Assembly: GCA_023391015.1 (NCBI GenBank) | Contig: JAEWBT010000146.1 | Location: forward strand, 1-28,740 | Direction of reading: 5' to 3' | DNA from: Bacteroidota bacterium | GTDB taxonomy: Bacteria > Bacteroidota > Bacteroidia > Chitinophagales > Chitinophagaceae | Length of the DNA stretch: 28,740 nucleotides | In this document: one piece after another, positions 1 to 8,170 of the stretch | Position numbering within the stretch: the first letter of the stretch is position 1 | Layout of the letters: each line of letters starts with the position of its first letter | The notes under the pieces: model-generated | The model's database searches: none | Seen by the model: the letters and a program-made list of their open reading frames with translations, nothing else | Told to the model about the DNA's origin: nothing | Program-made: the position numbers and the translations under genes

Positions 1-1
1 C

Positions 2-1321
2 CCCCCCCCCGCCCTCCCCAACCCCGCCGAAAAACCCCACGACTCTGACTGGACCGCCATCCGCCCTGAACCGCTCAGTGCCAAAGACACCCAGACCTAC
101 CACGTCATTGATTCGTTCTCCAACTCCCTGCCCACCGATAATATCGTGCGCTTTGCGTCTTCGTTGCCGCAGGGCAAGCTGCCGGTAGGCGATCTGGACA
201 TTAACCTGGGCCGCGTGTATAGCTTTAATGATTTTGAAGGCACACGCCTCGGCCTCGGCGTTCAGACCTCGGATGTGATTTCCAAAAGATTCACTGTTGG
301 CCTTTGGGGTGGCTATGGCATCAACGACAAGCGCTGGAAATACGGCGGCTTTGGGGAGATTTTTCTCGACCGGTTTCAGGAGCAGGTCATCCGCCTGGCC
401 TACGACAACGACCTGCGCGACCCCGGTCGCGTCTATCTCGACCGCACCCTCGAAAACGACTATATCCGCCAATATCTCATCCAGCGCGCCAATCTTTCCG
501 AGAAAGCCACGCTGCAAATCCGCAACCGCCTGGGGTATTTGAGTACGGAGACGGATTTTTCGTGGGAACGCACCCAGCCGCTTTACCCCTACCGGTTTGT
601 GCCCTTTGGCGACAGCAATGTGGCCTTCCGGACGGGCGAAATCACGCTGCGTGCCCGCTACGCCTTTGGCGAGAAAAGAGCGTATTCCTTTGGCACTTAT
701 TTGCCCATAGACACCCGCTACCCGATTCTCTACCTAAACGGCACGGCAGGTACTTTAAAACCTGAAAACGCCGATTATTCCGGCGGCGAAACCCGGTATT
801 TTCAGCTCACCGGCGGGCTGGAATTCCGGAAACACCTGAACCGCCTCGGCGACAGCCGCATCTTGCTTATGGGTGGCAAAAGCTTTTCAGACAACCCTTT
901 GCCCCTCAGTCGGCTGTTTGCCGCGCGGGGCTACCGGTTGCCCCAGTTGGCTGCTTTTACGTTTGGAAACTTCTATACCCTGCGGCCCTACGACGTTTAT
1001 AATGATGTTTTCGGCAGCGTTCACTTCCGCCATCAGTTCGATTTCCGGCTCTACCGGACTTCGTTTTCCTACCCCAGCATTTCGGTGGGTTACAATGCCA
1101 TTTGGGGCCGTTTAGAACACCCGGAGTTACATCAAAATGTTTCCTTCACCGATGCCCGCAACGGCTACCACGAAGCCGGCCTTGCCCTGCACGATTTGTT
1201 GCGGATTAAGTTCTACGGCGTGGCCTATTTCAATCTTCACGCCGGATACTACATGCCGCTGCAAGGCCACGACGCCTATAAAGACGGCTGCGCCGTGCTG
1301 GGCCTGACGGTGGGGTTATAA
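2..1321 (+). CDS. DUF5686-family outer-membrane barrel protein, 3' part (truncated by window start)
   Basis: The reading frame is open from base 2 to a TAA stop at 1319-1321, so the start lies outside the window; the GTG at 146 is only an internal codon. The visible part begins with a proline-rich stretch and then W-T-A-I-R-P-E-P-L-S, with D-S-F shortly after. This resembles the linker before the barrel in DUF5686/carboxypeptidase-like regulatory domain proteins. It continues with alternating strands ending in aromatic residues, such as the LDINLGRVYSFNDFEGTRLGLG segment, and finishes in a beta-strand-like VLGLTVGL. In that family an N-terminal signal peptide and CarboxypepD_reg-like domain precede an outer-membrane beta barrel; those parts are not visible here. 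The substrate is unknown. I am fairly sure of the family and make no claim about function. Confidence 0.82.
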   Translation, partial: PPPALPNPAEKPHDSDWTAIRPEPLSAKDTQTYHVIDSFSNSLPTDNIVRFASSLPQGKLPVGDLDINLGRVYSFNDFEGTRLGLGVQTSDVISKRFTVGLWGGYGINDKRWKYGGFGEIFLDRFQEQVIRLAYDNDLRDPGRVYLDRTLENDYIRQYLIQRANLSEKATLQIRNRLGYLSTETDFSWERTQPLYPYRFVPFGDSNVAFRTGEITLRARYAFGEKRAYSFGTYLPIDTRYPILYLNGTAGTLKPENADYSGGETRYFQLTGGLEFRKHLNRLGDSRILLMGGKSFSDNPLPLSRLFAARGYRLPQLAAFTFGNFYTLRPYDVYNDVFGSVHFRHQFDFRLYRTSFSYPSISVGYNAIWGRLEHPELHQNVSFTDARNGYHEAGLALHDLLRIKFYGVAYFNLHAGYYMPLQGHDAYKDGCAVLGLTVGL

Positions 1322-1719
1322 TCATTTTCCCCGAGGCCGCCGCCTTGCCACCGCGCTTTCCGGGAAAAGAGACCTCCATTCTCCGCATACAGGCCGTTAG
1401 ATTGGAAAAAGGCTTTGTTAGATAGTCAAAAACCGTTGTTACTTTCCGGAAAACCGTTGTTACTTTCTCAAAAACCGTTGTTACTTTCTCAAAAACCGCC
1501 GTTAGTTTGGAAAAAACCTTCGGTAGATGCCTCAAATCCGTCCTAAAGGTCGCGGAGCGAACTAATCTTTGTAACCCCTGTAGCATAAAGGGCGAGCACA
1601 GAGCTGTTTGAGATGCAAATAGCCAGTTTTTAGGGAAAGGAAAAATCTTTTTTCCTTCCCGGCCCTGCCTTTTGAGGTAAATCATCCGTCTTTACTCCTA
1701 AACCTGCCATTTCTCCCCA
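1322..1719. other. 398-base intergenic gap with phased repeat array
   Basis: No convincing gene lies here. A minus-strand frame over 1230-1685 exists only because the 21-bp repeat is in phase with codons, and it overlaps the end of the DUF5686 gene. The gap holds the tandem array annotated separately, one TTTCCGGAAA palindrome at 1443-1452, and an AT-rich leader before the T9SS gene at 1720. A sequence near 1563 (TAATCTTTG) resembles the Bacteroidota -7 box but has one extra base. Confidence 0.7.
1391..1540. repeat. 21-bp tandem array, about 7 degenerate copies
   Basis: The unit is roughly CCGTTGTTACTTTCTC followed by five A's. The TTAG/TTAC core recurs at 1397, 1418, 1439, 1460, 1481 and 1502, with a degenerate copy (GTAG) at 1523, giving an exact 21-bp period. 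The three middle copies are almost identical and the outer ones decay. Each unit carries a run of 3 to 6 A's, so the A-tracts recur every two helical turns. One copy contains TTTCCGGAAA. Confidence 0.9.
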
Positions 1720-3699
1720 ATGAAAAAATCTTTTCTTTCCTTTTTGCTCTTACTCCTTGCCCTCACTACGTACTCTCAGAGTTGGCAGTGGGCCCAGCGG
1801 GGCGGCAGCACCGGTAACTGGCCGGGCAATACTGGTAACAATGAACGGGTCCGGGACCTGGTGGCCGACCGCCACGGCAACACCTATGTCATCGGCCAGA
1901 CCAACCAGTATCAGGTGGATGTAGCCGGGCAAAGCCTGGGAACCATCTTTGGGGATGGCTCTATGGTAGTGGCTTCCTTTGACTGTAACGGAGCCTACCG
2001 CTGGGCCAAACCCATTGGTAACCAAGGCAGCGCTTCTGCTTTAAAAGCCATTGGGGTGGACACACTGGGTGGGGTTTATATCTTGAGCGAGTTTACTTCC
2101 GACACTTCCAGAAACAGTGGCTTGTTCTCTATTGGCACCGACACCACCTTTGGCACCACCCCAAAAAGCCTTGCCCTCATCAAGTTAGATACGAGTGGGG
2201 CATATGAGTGGACGCGGCTGCCCCAATCCGATTCGTTAGCGAGCTACTCCTACATGACTCGCGCTGTCGATATGTCTGTGGAGCCAAATGGAATGGTGCA
2301 CCTCCTGACCTTGTTGGTTCCGGGCACCTACGCGGGTGGTCAGGTAGTGGTAACCACACAGGATTTGTATTTGTTGAAGTACAACGCCCAGGGCCAATTC
2401 AACACGATGATCAAGCCCCAGTTAAGCACTTTCAGCGCGTTTGGAAACATCAACACGCGCATGATGTATGATAGTCGCAACAGCCGTTATTATTTTAACG
2501 GTGCCGAGGGCAGCGCCAACAGCATCTCCTTCAACGGCACTTTCAATAAAGACGCTTTCTACGTTGCTGCTTACAATGCACAGGGCGCTTACCTGTGGCA
2601 TCATCAAAATAAAAAGGCGTTTACTTCCCTGGCTGGTCGTGTTGACTGTGACAGTGCGGGTAATGTTTATGTCGGCGGTGTTACCTACCTGGATGACACC
2701 TTCCAGACCCACATATTCACCAACCCCATATTTAGCAATATTCCTTTTGCTATGAAACTGAATGCCAACGGCACGCTTCAATGGCTTAAAAGCGGGATTA
2801 CCAATACCGGAACCGAAGCACAGGCAATCAAGTATGCCAATGGCGTAGTGGCGCTTGTGGGCAGCTATCCGGGCGCTCTGGCTTTTGATAGTTTCAGGGT
2901 TGAGGTTCCTTTCAACACGGGTTATAACCCCTATATAGCCCGTTTTGACGCCGCAACTGGTAACGTAATCGGGCTGGACTCGGCCAAAGGACCAACTGGA
3001 TCCGACAATTTTCTGACCCACATTTCTTCCGACGAAAAGGGTAACTTCTATACCGGTGGCTCTGTGGCGACGCAGCTTTCCTTTGGTCCGTATTCCGTAA
3101 CCAATATCGGCGGCGATACCGATTGGTGGGTAGCCAAGTTTGGTAACGCCAATTGCAGTTGCACAGCTGTACCGGTGAGCAATTTTACGTATTCGGCACC
3201 TGCCACGAGTCGCACTGTTACTTTTACGTACAGTGGTACAACCGTAGGGCTGGATTCTTTGGTTTGGGATTGGGGCAACGGGCAGCGGCAGGTGGTTACA
3301 TCCAACTACACTGCCCCTGTCGCTTATACCTACCCAACCGGCGGACAGAGTTACAACGTGTGCGTCAAAGCTTACAACGCCTGCGGGGTTACCCAAAGTT
3401 GCAAGACCGTTGGTGTGACCATGCGTGTGGAACAGATTGGGGCCGGTGAAAAAGCAAACCACCTGACGCTTGCGCCCAACCCCGCAACGGAGTCGGTTGC
3501 CATCCATTACAGCACAGCGATTTCCGGAAATATAGAAGTTTATGACGTGCTGGGGCGCCGCGTGGCTTTTGAAAAAGCACATACCGGCGAGGGTGTCTGG
3601 AAGCTGGATGTTTCTTCCTACGTGCCAGGCATCTACCGGGTGGTGCTGCGCCAGGAAGGCAAGGTTGTGCTGCACCAATCCCTTTCCGTAGGCAACTAA
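1720..3699 (+). CDS. Secreted SBBP-repeat / PKD protein with T9SS type A sorting domain
   Basis: The 659-residue product opens with MKKSFLSFLLLLLALTTYSQ, a clear Sec signal peptide. Residues about 25-475 contain repeated blocks with D-x-x-G-N-x-Y-V-x-G and A-x-W-x-K patterns, typical of SBBP-type beta-propeller repeats. Residues about 485-565 form a PKD-like domain (S-L-V-W-D-W-G-N-G then C-V-K-A-Y-N-A-C-G). The C-terminal ~80 residues begin LTLAPNPATESV and include the Y-D-V-L-G-R-R motif and a G-I-Y-R-V-V-L strand. This is the classic Por secretion tail recognised by the type IX system and usually removed or anchored at the cell surface. The role is presumably extracellular or surface-associated; no catalytic domain is visible. 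Confidence 0.93.
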   Translation: MKKSFLSFLLLLLALTTYSQSWQWAQRGGSTGNWPGNTGNNERVRDLVADRHGNTYVIGQTNQYQVDVAGQSLGTIFGDGSMVVASFDCNGAYRWAKPIGNQGSASALKAIGVDTLGGVYILSEFTSDTSRNSGLFSIGTDTTFGTTPKSLALIKLDTSGAYEWTRLPQSDSLASYSYMTRAVDMSVEPNGMVHLLTLLVPGTYAGGQVVVTTQDLYLLKYNAQGQFNTMIKPQLSTFSAFGNINTRMMYDSRNSRYYFNGAEGSANSISFNGTFNKDAFYVAAYNAQGAYLWHHQNKKAFTSLAGRVDCDSAGNVYVGGVTYLDDTFQTHIFTNPIFSNIPFAMKLNANGTLQWLKSGITNTGTEAQAIKYANGVVALVGSYPGALAFDSFRVEVPFNTGYNPYIARFDAATGNVIGLDSAKGPTGSDNFLTHISSDEKGNFYTGGSVATQLSFGPYSVTNIGGDTDWWVAKFGNANCSCTAVPVSNFTYSAPATSRTVTFTYSGTTVGLDSLVWDWGNGQRQVVTSNYTAPVAYTYPTGGQSYNVCVKAYNACGVTQSCKTVGVTMRVEQIGAGEKANHLTLAPNPATESVAIHYSTAISGNIEVYDVLGRRVAFEKAHTGEGVWKLDVSSYVPGIYRVVLRQEGKVVLHQSLSVGN

Positions 3700-3710
3700 T
3701 ACATCTCTCT

Positions 3711-3757
3711 TTTTATGCGAAGAGGGTCCCGGATTCCGGGGCCCTCTTCGCATAAAA
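3711..3757. terminator. 22-bp perfect-arm hairpin between convergent genes (probable bidirectional terminator)
   Basis: Bases 3711-3732 pair with 3736-3757 with a single G-U pair and a 3-base loop (ATT). It sits 11 bases after the T9SS gene and about 100 bases beyond the aspS stop. The T-run is on the 5' side and the A-run on the 3' side, so those bases extend the stem rather than forming a classical U-tract. Transcript termination for both genes is an inference from position. Confidence 0.6.
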
Positions 3758-3856
3758 AGACCAAAAGTGGTTTCTTGTATAAATGGAAACCAGAAATCGC
3801 TTTCTGCCTCCTGTCAGCAGCCAATGCAATTTATGCATTCACTGCCCCTCAAGCCA

Positions 3857-5614
3857 TCAAAGCCCCAGCTCGGCCCGCTGCACATCATCAATCACCGAAG
3901 GTGCATCCAGCATCACATCGCGGCCACTGTTGTTTTTAGGAAAAGCAATAAAATCACGAATCGTTTCCTGCCCGCCCAGCAAGGCACACAGCCGGTCGAA
4001 GCCCAGCGCAATGCCGCCATGTGGCGGCGCACCATACTCAAACGCCCCCAGCAAAAACCCGAATTTCTCCTGCTGCTCGTGGGCATCCATCCCCAGGGCC
4101 GCAAACATCTTTTCCTGAATATCACGCTGAAAAATCCGGATGGAACCGCCGCCGATTTCCGTTCCGTTCAGCACCAGATCATAGGCGTTCGCCTTGATGT
4201 CACTGTATTTAGAAACATCCCCCATCCACTCCAGGTGTTCCGGCTTCGGGGCCGTAAACGGGTGGTGACGGGCCACAAAACGACCGCCTTCTTCGTCATA
4301 CTCAAACAAGGGAAAATCCACCACCCACAACGGTTTAAACACAGACCGGTCGCGCAGGCCCAGTTGCTCGCCCAACTCCAGTCGCAGCGCCGAGGCCGCC
4401 TTGCGGGTTTGATCTTCGCCGCCCGCCAGAATCAGGATTAAATCACCGGCTTCCGCACCGCAGAAAAGAGCCATTTCCGCCAACGCTTCAGGCGTAAAGA
4501 ATTTATCTACACTGCTTTTAAAAGAACCGTCGGCGTTATGGCGCAATGTCACCAGACCTTGCATCCCCACCTGCGGGCGCTTCACCCATTCCGTCCACGC
4601 GTCGGTTTGCTTCCGGCTCCACTCCGCCCCTCCCTTCACCACCACGCCAATCACCGTTTCAGCGTTTTTGAAAACCACAAACTCGGTATTTTCCACAGCC
4701 TCCACCGCGCTCTCGCCGCTTTTTTTCAGGTTTTGCAGCTTCATCCCAAAGCGCAGGTCGGGCTTGTCGTTGCCATAATCGCGCATCGCATCGTCCCACG
4801 TCATGCGGGGCAATGCTTCCGGAATTTCTACGCCGCGCACTTCCTTCAGCACGTTTTTAAACAGCTTTTCAAAGGTTTGAAGGATGTCCTCCTGCTCCAC
4901 AAAACTCATCTCGCAGTCAATCTGGGTGAATTCCGGCTGCCGGTCGGCCCGCAAATCCTCATCCCGGAAACACTTCACAATCTGGTAGTAGCGGTCATAT
5001 CCACTTACCATAAGAAGTTGCTTAAACGTCTGCGGACTTTGCGGCAAGGCGTAAAACTGCCCTTCGTTCATACGGGATGGCACCACAAAATCGCGCGCGC
5101 CTTCCGGGGTGCTTTTAATGAGAAAAGGCGTTTCGATTTCCCAAAAGCCTTCTTTGTCCAGGAAAGACCGCACCGCGCGGGATACCTTGTAGCGCAGCTC
5201 CAGGTTGCGGCGCAAGGGCGGGCGGCGCAGGTCGAGGTAGCGGTATTTCATCCGCAAATCCTCGCCGCCGTCGCTTTCTTCCTCAATGGTAAACGGCGGC
5301 GTGGCGGCGTTGTTCAATATTTTAAAATCCGTCACTTCCACCTCAATGCTGCCAGTGGGGATTTTATCCGTTTTGTTGTGGCGCTCCAGCACGCGGCCTG
5401 TGGCCTGCAAAACAGCTTCGCGGCCGGGGCTTTCAGCGTCGAGGCGCGGGGCCATTTCTTCGTTGAAATAGAGTTGCGTAATGCCATAGCGGTCGCGCAG
5501 GTCGATGAACGTAATCGCGCCAAACCGGCGAATGGCCTGCACCCAGCCGGCCAGCGTTACGGTTTCTCCAATATGGTCAGGACGCAGTTCTCCACTGGTG
5601 TGCGAGCGGTACAT
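3857..5614 (-). CDS. aspS: Aspartate--tRNA ligase (AspRS), bacterial type
   Basis: This 585-residue class II synthetase charges tRNA with aspartate in the cytoplasm. The N-terminal OB-fold anticodon-binding domain (about 1-110) has the G-W-V-Q-A-I-R-R...F-I-D-L-R-D signature. Motif 2 is FRDEDLRADRQPEFTQID at 216-233, and motif 3 is GIALGFDRL near 534-542. The region about 290-420 between them fits the GAD insert found in bacterial-type AspRS. Length is normal for the bacterial family. ATG at 5614-5612 gives the conserved M-Y-R-S-H start. The gene is divergent from the PAP2 gene and convergent with the T9SS gene, so it is probably monocistronic. It contains one TTCCGGAA palindrome (4817). Confidence 0.98.
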   Translation of the reverse strand: MYRSHTSGELRPDHIGETVTLAGWVQAIRRFGAITFIDLRDRYGITQLYFNEEMAPRLDAESPGREAVLQATGRVLERHNKTDKIPTGSIEVEVTDFKILNNAATPPFTIEEESDGGEDLRMKYRYLDLRRPPLRRNLELRYKVSRAVRSFLDKEGFWEIETPFLIKSTPEGARDFVVPSRMNEGQFYALPQSPQTFKQLLMVSGYDRYYQIVKCFRDEDLRADRQPEFTQIDCEMSFVEQEDILQTFEKLFKNVLKEVRGVEIPEALPRMTWDDAMRDYGNDKPDLRFGMKLQNLKKSGESAVEAVENTEFVVFKNAETVIGVVVKGGAEWSRKQTDAWTEWVKRPQVGMQGLVTLRHNADGSFKSSVDKFFTPEALAEMALFCGAEAGDLILILAGGEDQTRKAASALRLELGEQLGLRDRSVFKPLWVVDFPLFEYDEEGGRFVARHHPFTAPKPEHLEWMGDVSKYSDIKANAYDLVLNGTEIGGGSIRIFQRDIQEKMFAALGMDAHEQQEKFGFLLGAFEYGAPPHGGIALGFDRLCALLGGQETIRDFIAFPKNNSGRDVMLDAPSVIDDVQRAELGL

Positions 5615-5645
5615 ATAAAAAGGGTATTTTTCAGAAAAAAGTCCG

Positions 5646-5653
5646 CAAAGATA
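5646..5653 (-). promoter_or_regulatory. Candidate -7 box for aspS (TATCTTTG)
   Basis: Read on the minus strand the sequence is TATCTTTG, an exact match to the Bacteroidota TAnnTTTG box, 31 bases before the aspS ATG. No clear TTTG -33 element was seen at the right distance. Confidence 0.45.
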
Positions 5654-5689
5654 ACCGTTGGTCTTGTGGCTTGCGGCCTGCTTGCTGGA

Positions 5690-5697
5690 TACCTTTG
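5690..5697 (+). promoter_or_regulatory. Candidate -7 box for the PAP2 gene (TACCTTTG)
   Basis: TACCTTTG is an exact match to TAnnTTTG. TTG triplets lie 16 and 23 bases upstream (5671, 5664), either of which could act as the -33 element. The box is 46 bases before the GTG start. Confidence 0.45.
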
Positions 5698-5743
5698 CAG
5701 GGTTCTTTTTTTCTAAAATTTCCGGAAAAGCCTTTTCTTTTTT

Positions 5744-6370
5744 GTGGATGCCCTGCGCCTTTTCTTCTTGCAGCTCGATTTAGAGGTGTGGTATTACCTG
5801 AATATTGAGTGGCAGAACGCCTTTCTGGATGCGGTGATTCCGTATTTCCGGAACCAGTATTTCTGGGTACCCTTGTATTTGTTTCTGGCCATTTTTATGC
5901 CTTTAAATTACCGGCGCAAAGGGTGGTACTGGATTGGCGGCTTTCTGGTGGCTTTTGCCTTTGCGGACTCCATTTCAGCTTCGCTGATCAAGCCCTACGT
6001 GGGACGGTTGCGACCCTGCAACACGCCGGATTTACAGCCCTATGTGCATCTCTTGGTCGGTTGTGGGTCTGGATTAAGCTTTCCATCCAGCCACGCGGCC
6101 AACCACTTTGCCCTGGCCGCTTTTATGGCCGGAACATTGGGAAAAGCCTATCCGAAAACGCGAAAATGGATGTGGGCCTGGGCAGCTCTGGTGGGTTATT
6201 CGCAGGTATATGTCGGGGTGCATTTTCCGGGAGATGTGCTGGTGGGCGCGCTGCTTGGAATGGTAATCGGCAAGGTGGTGGCCCGTTTCTACAACCGCTG
6301 GTTTGGACCTTTGGAAATGCTCTCCAAAAGGCCGGCGGAAGTTCCGGTTTCCGGAAATCCAGAGACCTGA
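5744..6370 (+). CDS. PAP2-family integral membrane phosphatase
   Basis: The 208-residue product has about five hydrophobic segments and the three phosphatase motifs: KPYVGRLRP at 83-91, PSSHAAN at 114-120 with H117, and SQVYVGVHFPGD at 153-164 with H160 and D164. The usual S-R of motif 3 is S-Q here. In this family the enzymes dephosphorylate lipid phosphates such as lipid A, phosphatidic acid or undecaprenyl diphosphate; which one cannot be told from sequence. The start is GTG at 5744 by elimination: TAA at 5714 closes the frame upstream and no other ATG, GTG or TTG lies between. The tail after about residue 190 is polar and probably cytoplasmic. It is divergent from aspS. The nearest downstream gene is 186 bases away, so it is probably not cotranscribed. 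Confidence 0.9.
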   Translation: MDALRLFFLQLDLEVWYYLNIEWQNAFLDAVIPYFRNQYFWVPLYLFLAIFMPLNYRRKGWYWIGGFLVAFAFADSISASLIKPYVGRLRPCNTPDLQPYVHLLVGCGSGLSFPSSHAANHFALAAFMAGTLGKAYPKTRKWMWAWAALVGYSQVYVGVHFPGDVLVGALLGMVIGKVVARFYNRWFGPLEMLSKRPAEVPVSGNPET

Positions 6371-6542
6371 CAGAGGTCCGCAGCGTGGGTGCAGGAGCCT
6401 GTCAGAGCAGCGTCGCGGGGCGATTTCCGGAAAATGTCAATTTAAGACGTTCTGATAGCGGCATTTGGACCCTTGGTATTTGGGTTTCGCCCCTTATTTT
6501 GGGGAAATCCTCCCAAAAACAATTTCACCGCCCGGCCCGTCT

Positions 6543-6550
6543 TATTTTTA
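6543..6550 (+). promoter_or_regulatory. Candidate -7 box for the ECF sigma operon (TATTTTTA)
   Basis: TATTTTTA matches TAnnTTTG at 7 of 8 positions counting the free ones and lies 6 bases before the ATG at 6557. It would start a very short leader for the sigma-FecR-receptor operon. Confidence 0.3.
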
Positions 6551-6556
6551 CCGTTC

Positions 6557-7102
6557 ATGGCCGCCACTGAAAAAGTTTTCCAGCAGCTTTTTGATAAAGA
6601 ATATGAAGGGCTGTGCCGCTATGCCTACACGTTTTTGCAGGACGAGCACGCTGCCGAAGACGTGGTGCAGGAAACGTTTGTGAAAATCTGGGAAGGAAAG
6701 AAACACCTCTTAGAAGACAATAGTATCCGTTTCTACCTGTTTACCGCCGTTCGCAACAACAGCATCAGCTACCTGCGGAAGGCAAAGGCTGCCGCTGTCA
6801 CTTATACCGACACCACGCCGGAACCGGATCCCGAACCGACGCTTTCGGTGAGCCAGTTGCAAAACATTGAAGAAGAGAAAGCCCGCCACATCGCCGAAGC
6901 GCTGGCTAAATTGCCGCCCAAATGCCGCGAGGTTTTCTTGTTGGTAAAGTGGCAGGGATTGAGCTACAAAGATGCTGCCGCTGCGTTGGGCCTTTCGGTC
7001 AAGACGGTTGAAAACCAAATGGGAAAAGCCATCAAGATTTTTAAAACCCTAACCCTCCATGCGATAGCAGCACTGCTGATCGGCCTTTCAAATTTAATTT
7101 AA
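6557..7102 (+). CDS. ECF-type RNA polymerase sigma factor (FecI-like, Bacteroidota sigma-70 family)
   Basis: The 181-residue product has a sigma-2 region at about 7-70 (C-R-Y-A-Y-T-F-L-Q-D-E-H-A-A-E-D-V-V-Q-E-T-F) and a sigma-4 region at about 115-165 (L-P-P-K-C-R-E-V-F-L-L then L-S-Y-K-D-A-A-A-A-L-G-L-S-V-K-T-V-E). It lacks sigma-1.1 and sigma-3, as ECF factors do. ATG at 6557 gives M-A-A-T-E-K-V-F; a frame extension to a TTG at 6473 adds residues with no family resemblance. FecR and a TonB receptor with an STN domain follow, so it probably directs transcription in response to a surface signal, possibly of this same locus. A hydrophobic C-terminal tail (L-H-A-I-A-A-L-L-I-G-L) is slightly unusual. 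Confidence 0.93.
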   Translation: MAATEKVFQQLFDKEYEGLCRYAYTFLQDEHAAEDVVQETFVKIWEGKKHLLEDNSIRFYLFTAVRNNSISYLRKAKAAAVTYTDTTPEPDPEPTLSVSQLQNIEEEKARHIAEALAKLPPKCREVFLLVKWQGLSYKDAAAALGLSVKTVENQMGKAIKIFKTLTLHAIAALLIGLSNLI

Positions 7103-7157
7103 AATCACTCATAGGGGTTTCGTTTTCACAAGACGTTATCCCCGTGTAGAAAGTATT

Positions 7158-8165
7158 ATGGAGCGTTTTGTTTACGACCTGATTGCGAAAGTGCTGAGCG
7201 GCGAAGCTACAGCCAATGAAGCCGCACAGCTTCAGGAAGCGCGTGCCGCTGATCCGGCGATGCAGGCAGCTTTTAAAGATGCACAGGTCTTGTGGGATTT
7301 GATGGATACTGCCCTGCCCCGTTTTCCGGTGGACAAGGCTGCTGCTTGGCAAAAGATCGCTGCCCGGACCGGTATTGAGGAAACTCAAAGCGCCTTTGAA
7401 AATGCCGGAAATTCCGGAAATTCAGCTTTAAAATCCAAGCGTCTTGCCTTGCCCATATGGACGCGCTGGGCGGCTGCTGCCGCCGTGGTTGCCGTTGGTG
7501 CTACGCTTTTGCTCAAGCAACTTCCCGAAAAAACCGAAACCATCCTGGCTACCGAAAACCGGCAGCAGGTTTCTCTTCCCGACGGCAGCACCGTAACCCT
7601 CCGGAAAAACGCCCGTCTGCAATACGCGGCTTCTTTTGAGGCTAAAAGCGAGCGCCATGTCTCTTTAGAAGGCGAAGCTTTTTTTGAGGTGGCAAAAGAC
7701 GCCCAACACCCATTCACCATTGACGCACAAGGACTGGAAGTAACCGTTCTGGGCACTTCGTTTCTGGTGAATTCCGGCGCTAAAGAAGTAGCCGTGCGGA
7801 CTGGGAAAGTGCAGGTAGCGGGCCACGAAAACCAAGCAACTGTGGTTTTGACAGCGGGCGAAGGAATCCAGTTAACAGACGGCAATTTCCGGAAAGAAGC
7901 TGCCGACAGCAATGATTATTACCTAAAAACCGGCAGGATTGTTTTTCAGGCCAAACCTTTTGAGGAAATTATCCGCGATATTTCCCGAATTTTGGAAGTG
8001 CCTGTGCAGGTAGATGCCTCTATCCCCGCTGCCGGTCGCGCGCAAGCCGTAACCTACTCCACCACCGCTGCTTCAGCAGAGGCAGTGCTTACGGATTTGT
8101 GTCGCATCACCGGATATCAGTGGCGAATGGAAGGCGGTAGCTACCGCATCTTTCAGGCGCGCTGA
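7158..8165 (+). CDS. FecR-family anti-sigma factor / sigma regulator
   Basis: The 335-residue product has a cytoplasmic N-terminal region (about 1-95) for sigma binding, one membrane segment at about 102-119 (rich in Ala and Val), and a periplasmic FecR domain at about 135-230. The FecR domain has the typical Q-Q-V-S-L-P-D-G-S-T-V-T-L and E-G-E-A-F-F-E-V-A blocks. The last ~80 residues (F-E-E-I-I-R-D-I-S-R-I...) match the DUF4974 domain that follows FecR in Bacteroidota. It would hold the sigma factor encoded 55 bases upstream and release it when the periplasmic domain contacts the STN domain of the next gene's product. It ends 5 bases before that gene, so the two are cotranscribed. Confidence 0.95.
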   Translation: MERFVYDLIAKVLSGEATANEAAQLQEARAADPAMQAAFKDAQVLWDLMDTALPRFPVDKAAAWQKIAARTGIEETQSAFENAGNSGNSALKSKRLALPIWTRWAAAAAVVAVGATLLLKQLPEKTETILATENRQQVSLPDGSTVTLRKNARLQYAASFEAKSERHVSLEGEAFFEVAKDAQHPFTIDAQGLEVTVLGTSFLVNSGAKEVAVRTGKVQVAGHENQATVVLTAGEGIQLTDGNFRKEAADSNDYYLKTGRIVFQAKPFEEIIRDISRILEVPVQVDASIPAAGRAQAVTYSTTAASAEAVLTDLCRITGYQWRMEGGSYRIFQAR

Positions 8166-8170
8166 TCACC

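Noticed and set aside
1230..1685. Minus-strand frame with heptad-like repeats (K-V-T-T-V-F-E)
   Set aside because: It owes its openness to a 21-bp repeat, overlaps the DUF5686 3' end, and has basic low-complexity flanks.
2422..3753. Long minus-strand frame (443 codons) opposite the T9SS gene
   Set aside because: No domain resemblance; it is the complement of a well-supported SBBP/PKD/T9SS coding region and ends inside the terminator hairpin.
4538..5716. Long plus-strand frame (392 codons) opposite aspS
   Set aside because: It is antisense to a certain AspRS gene, with His/Leu/Arg-rich composition typical of shadow frames.
6473..6556. TTG-initiated extension of the sigma factor
   Set aside because: The extra 28 residues show no sigma-factor similarity and cover a candidate promoter box.
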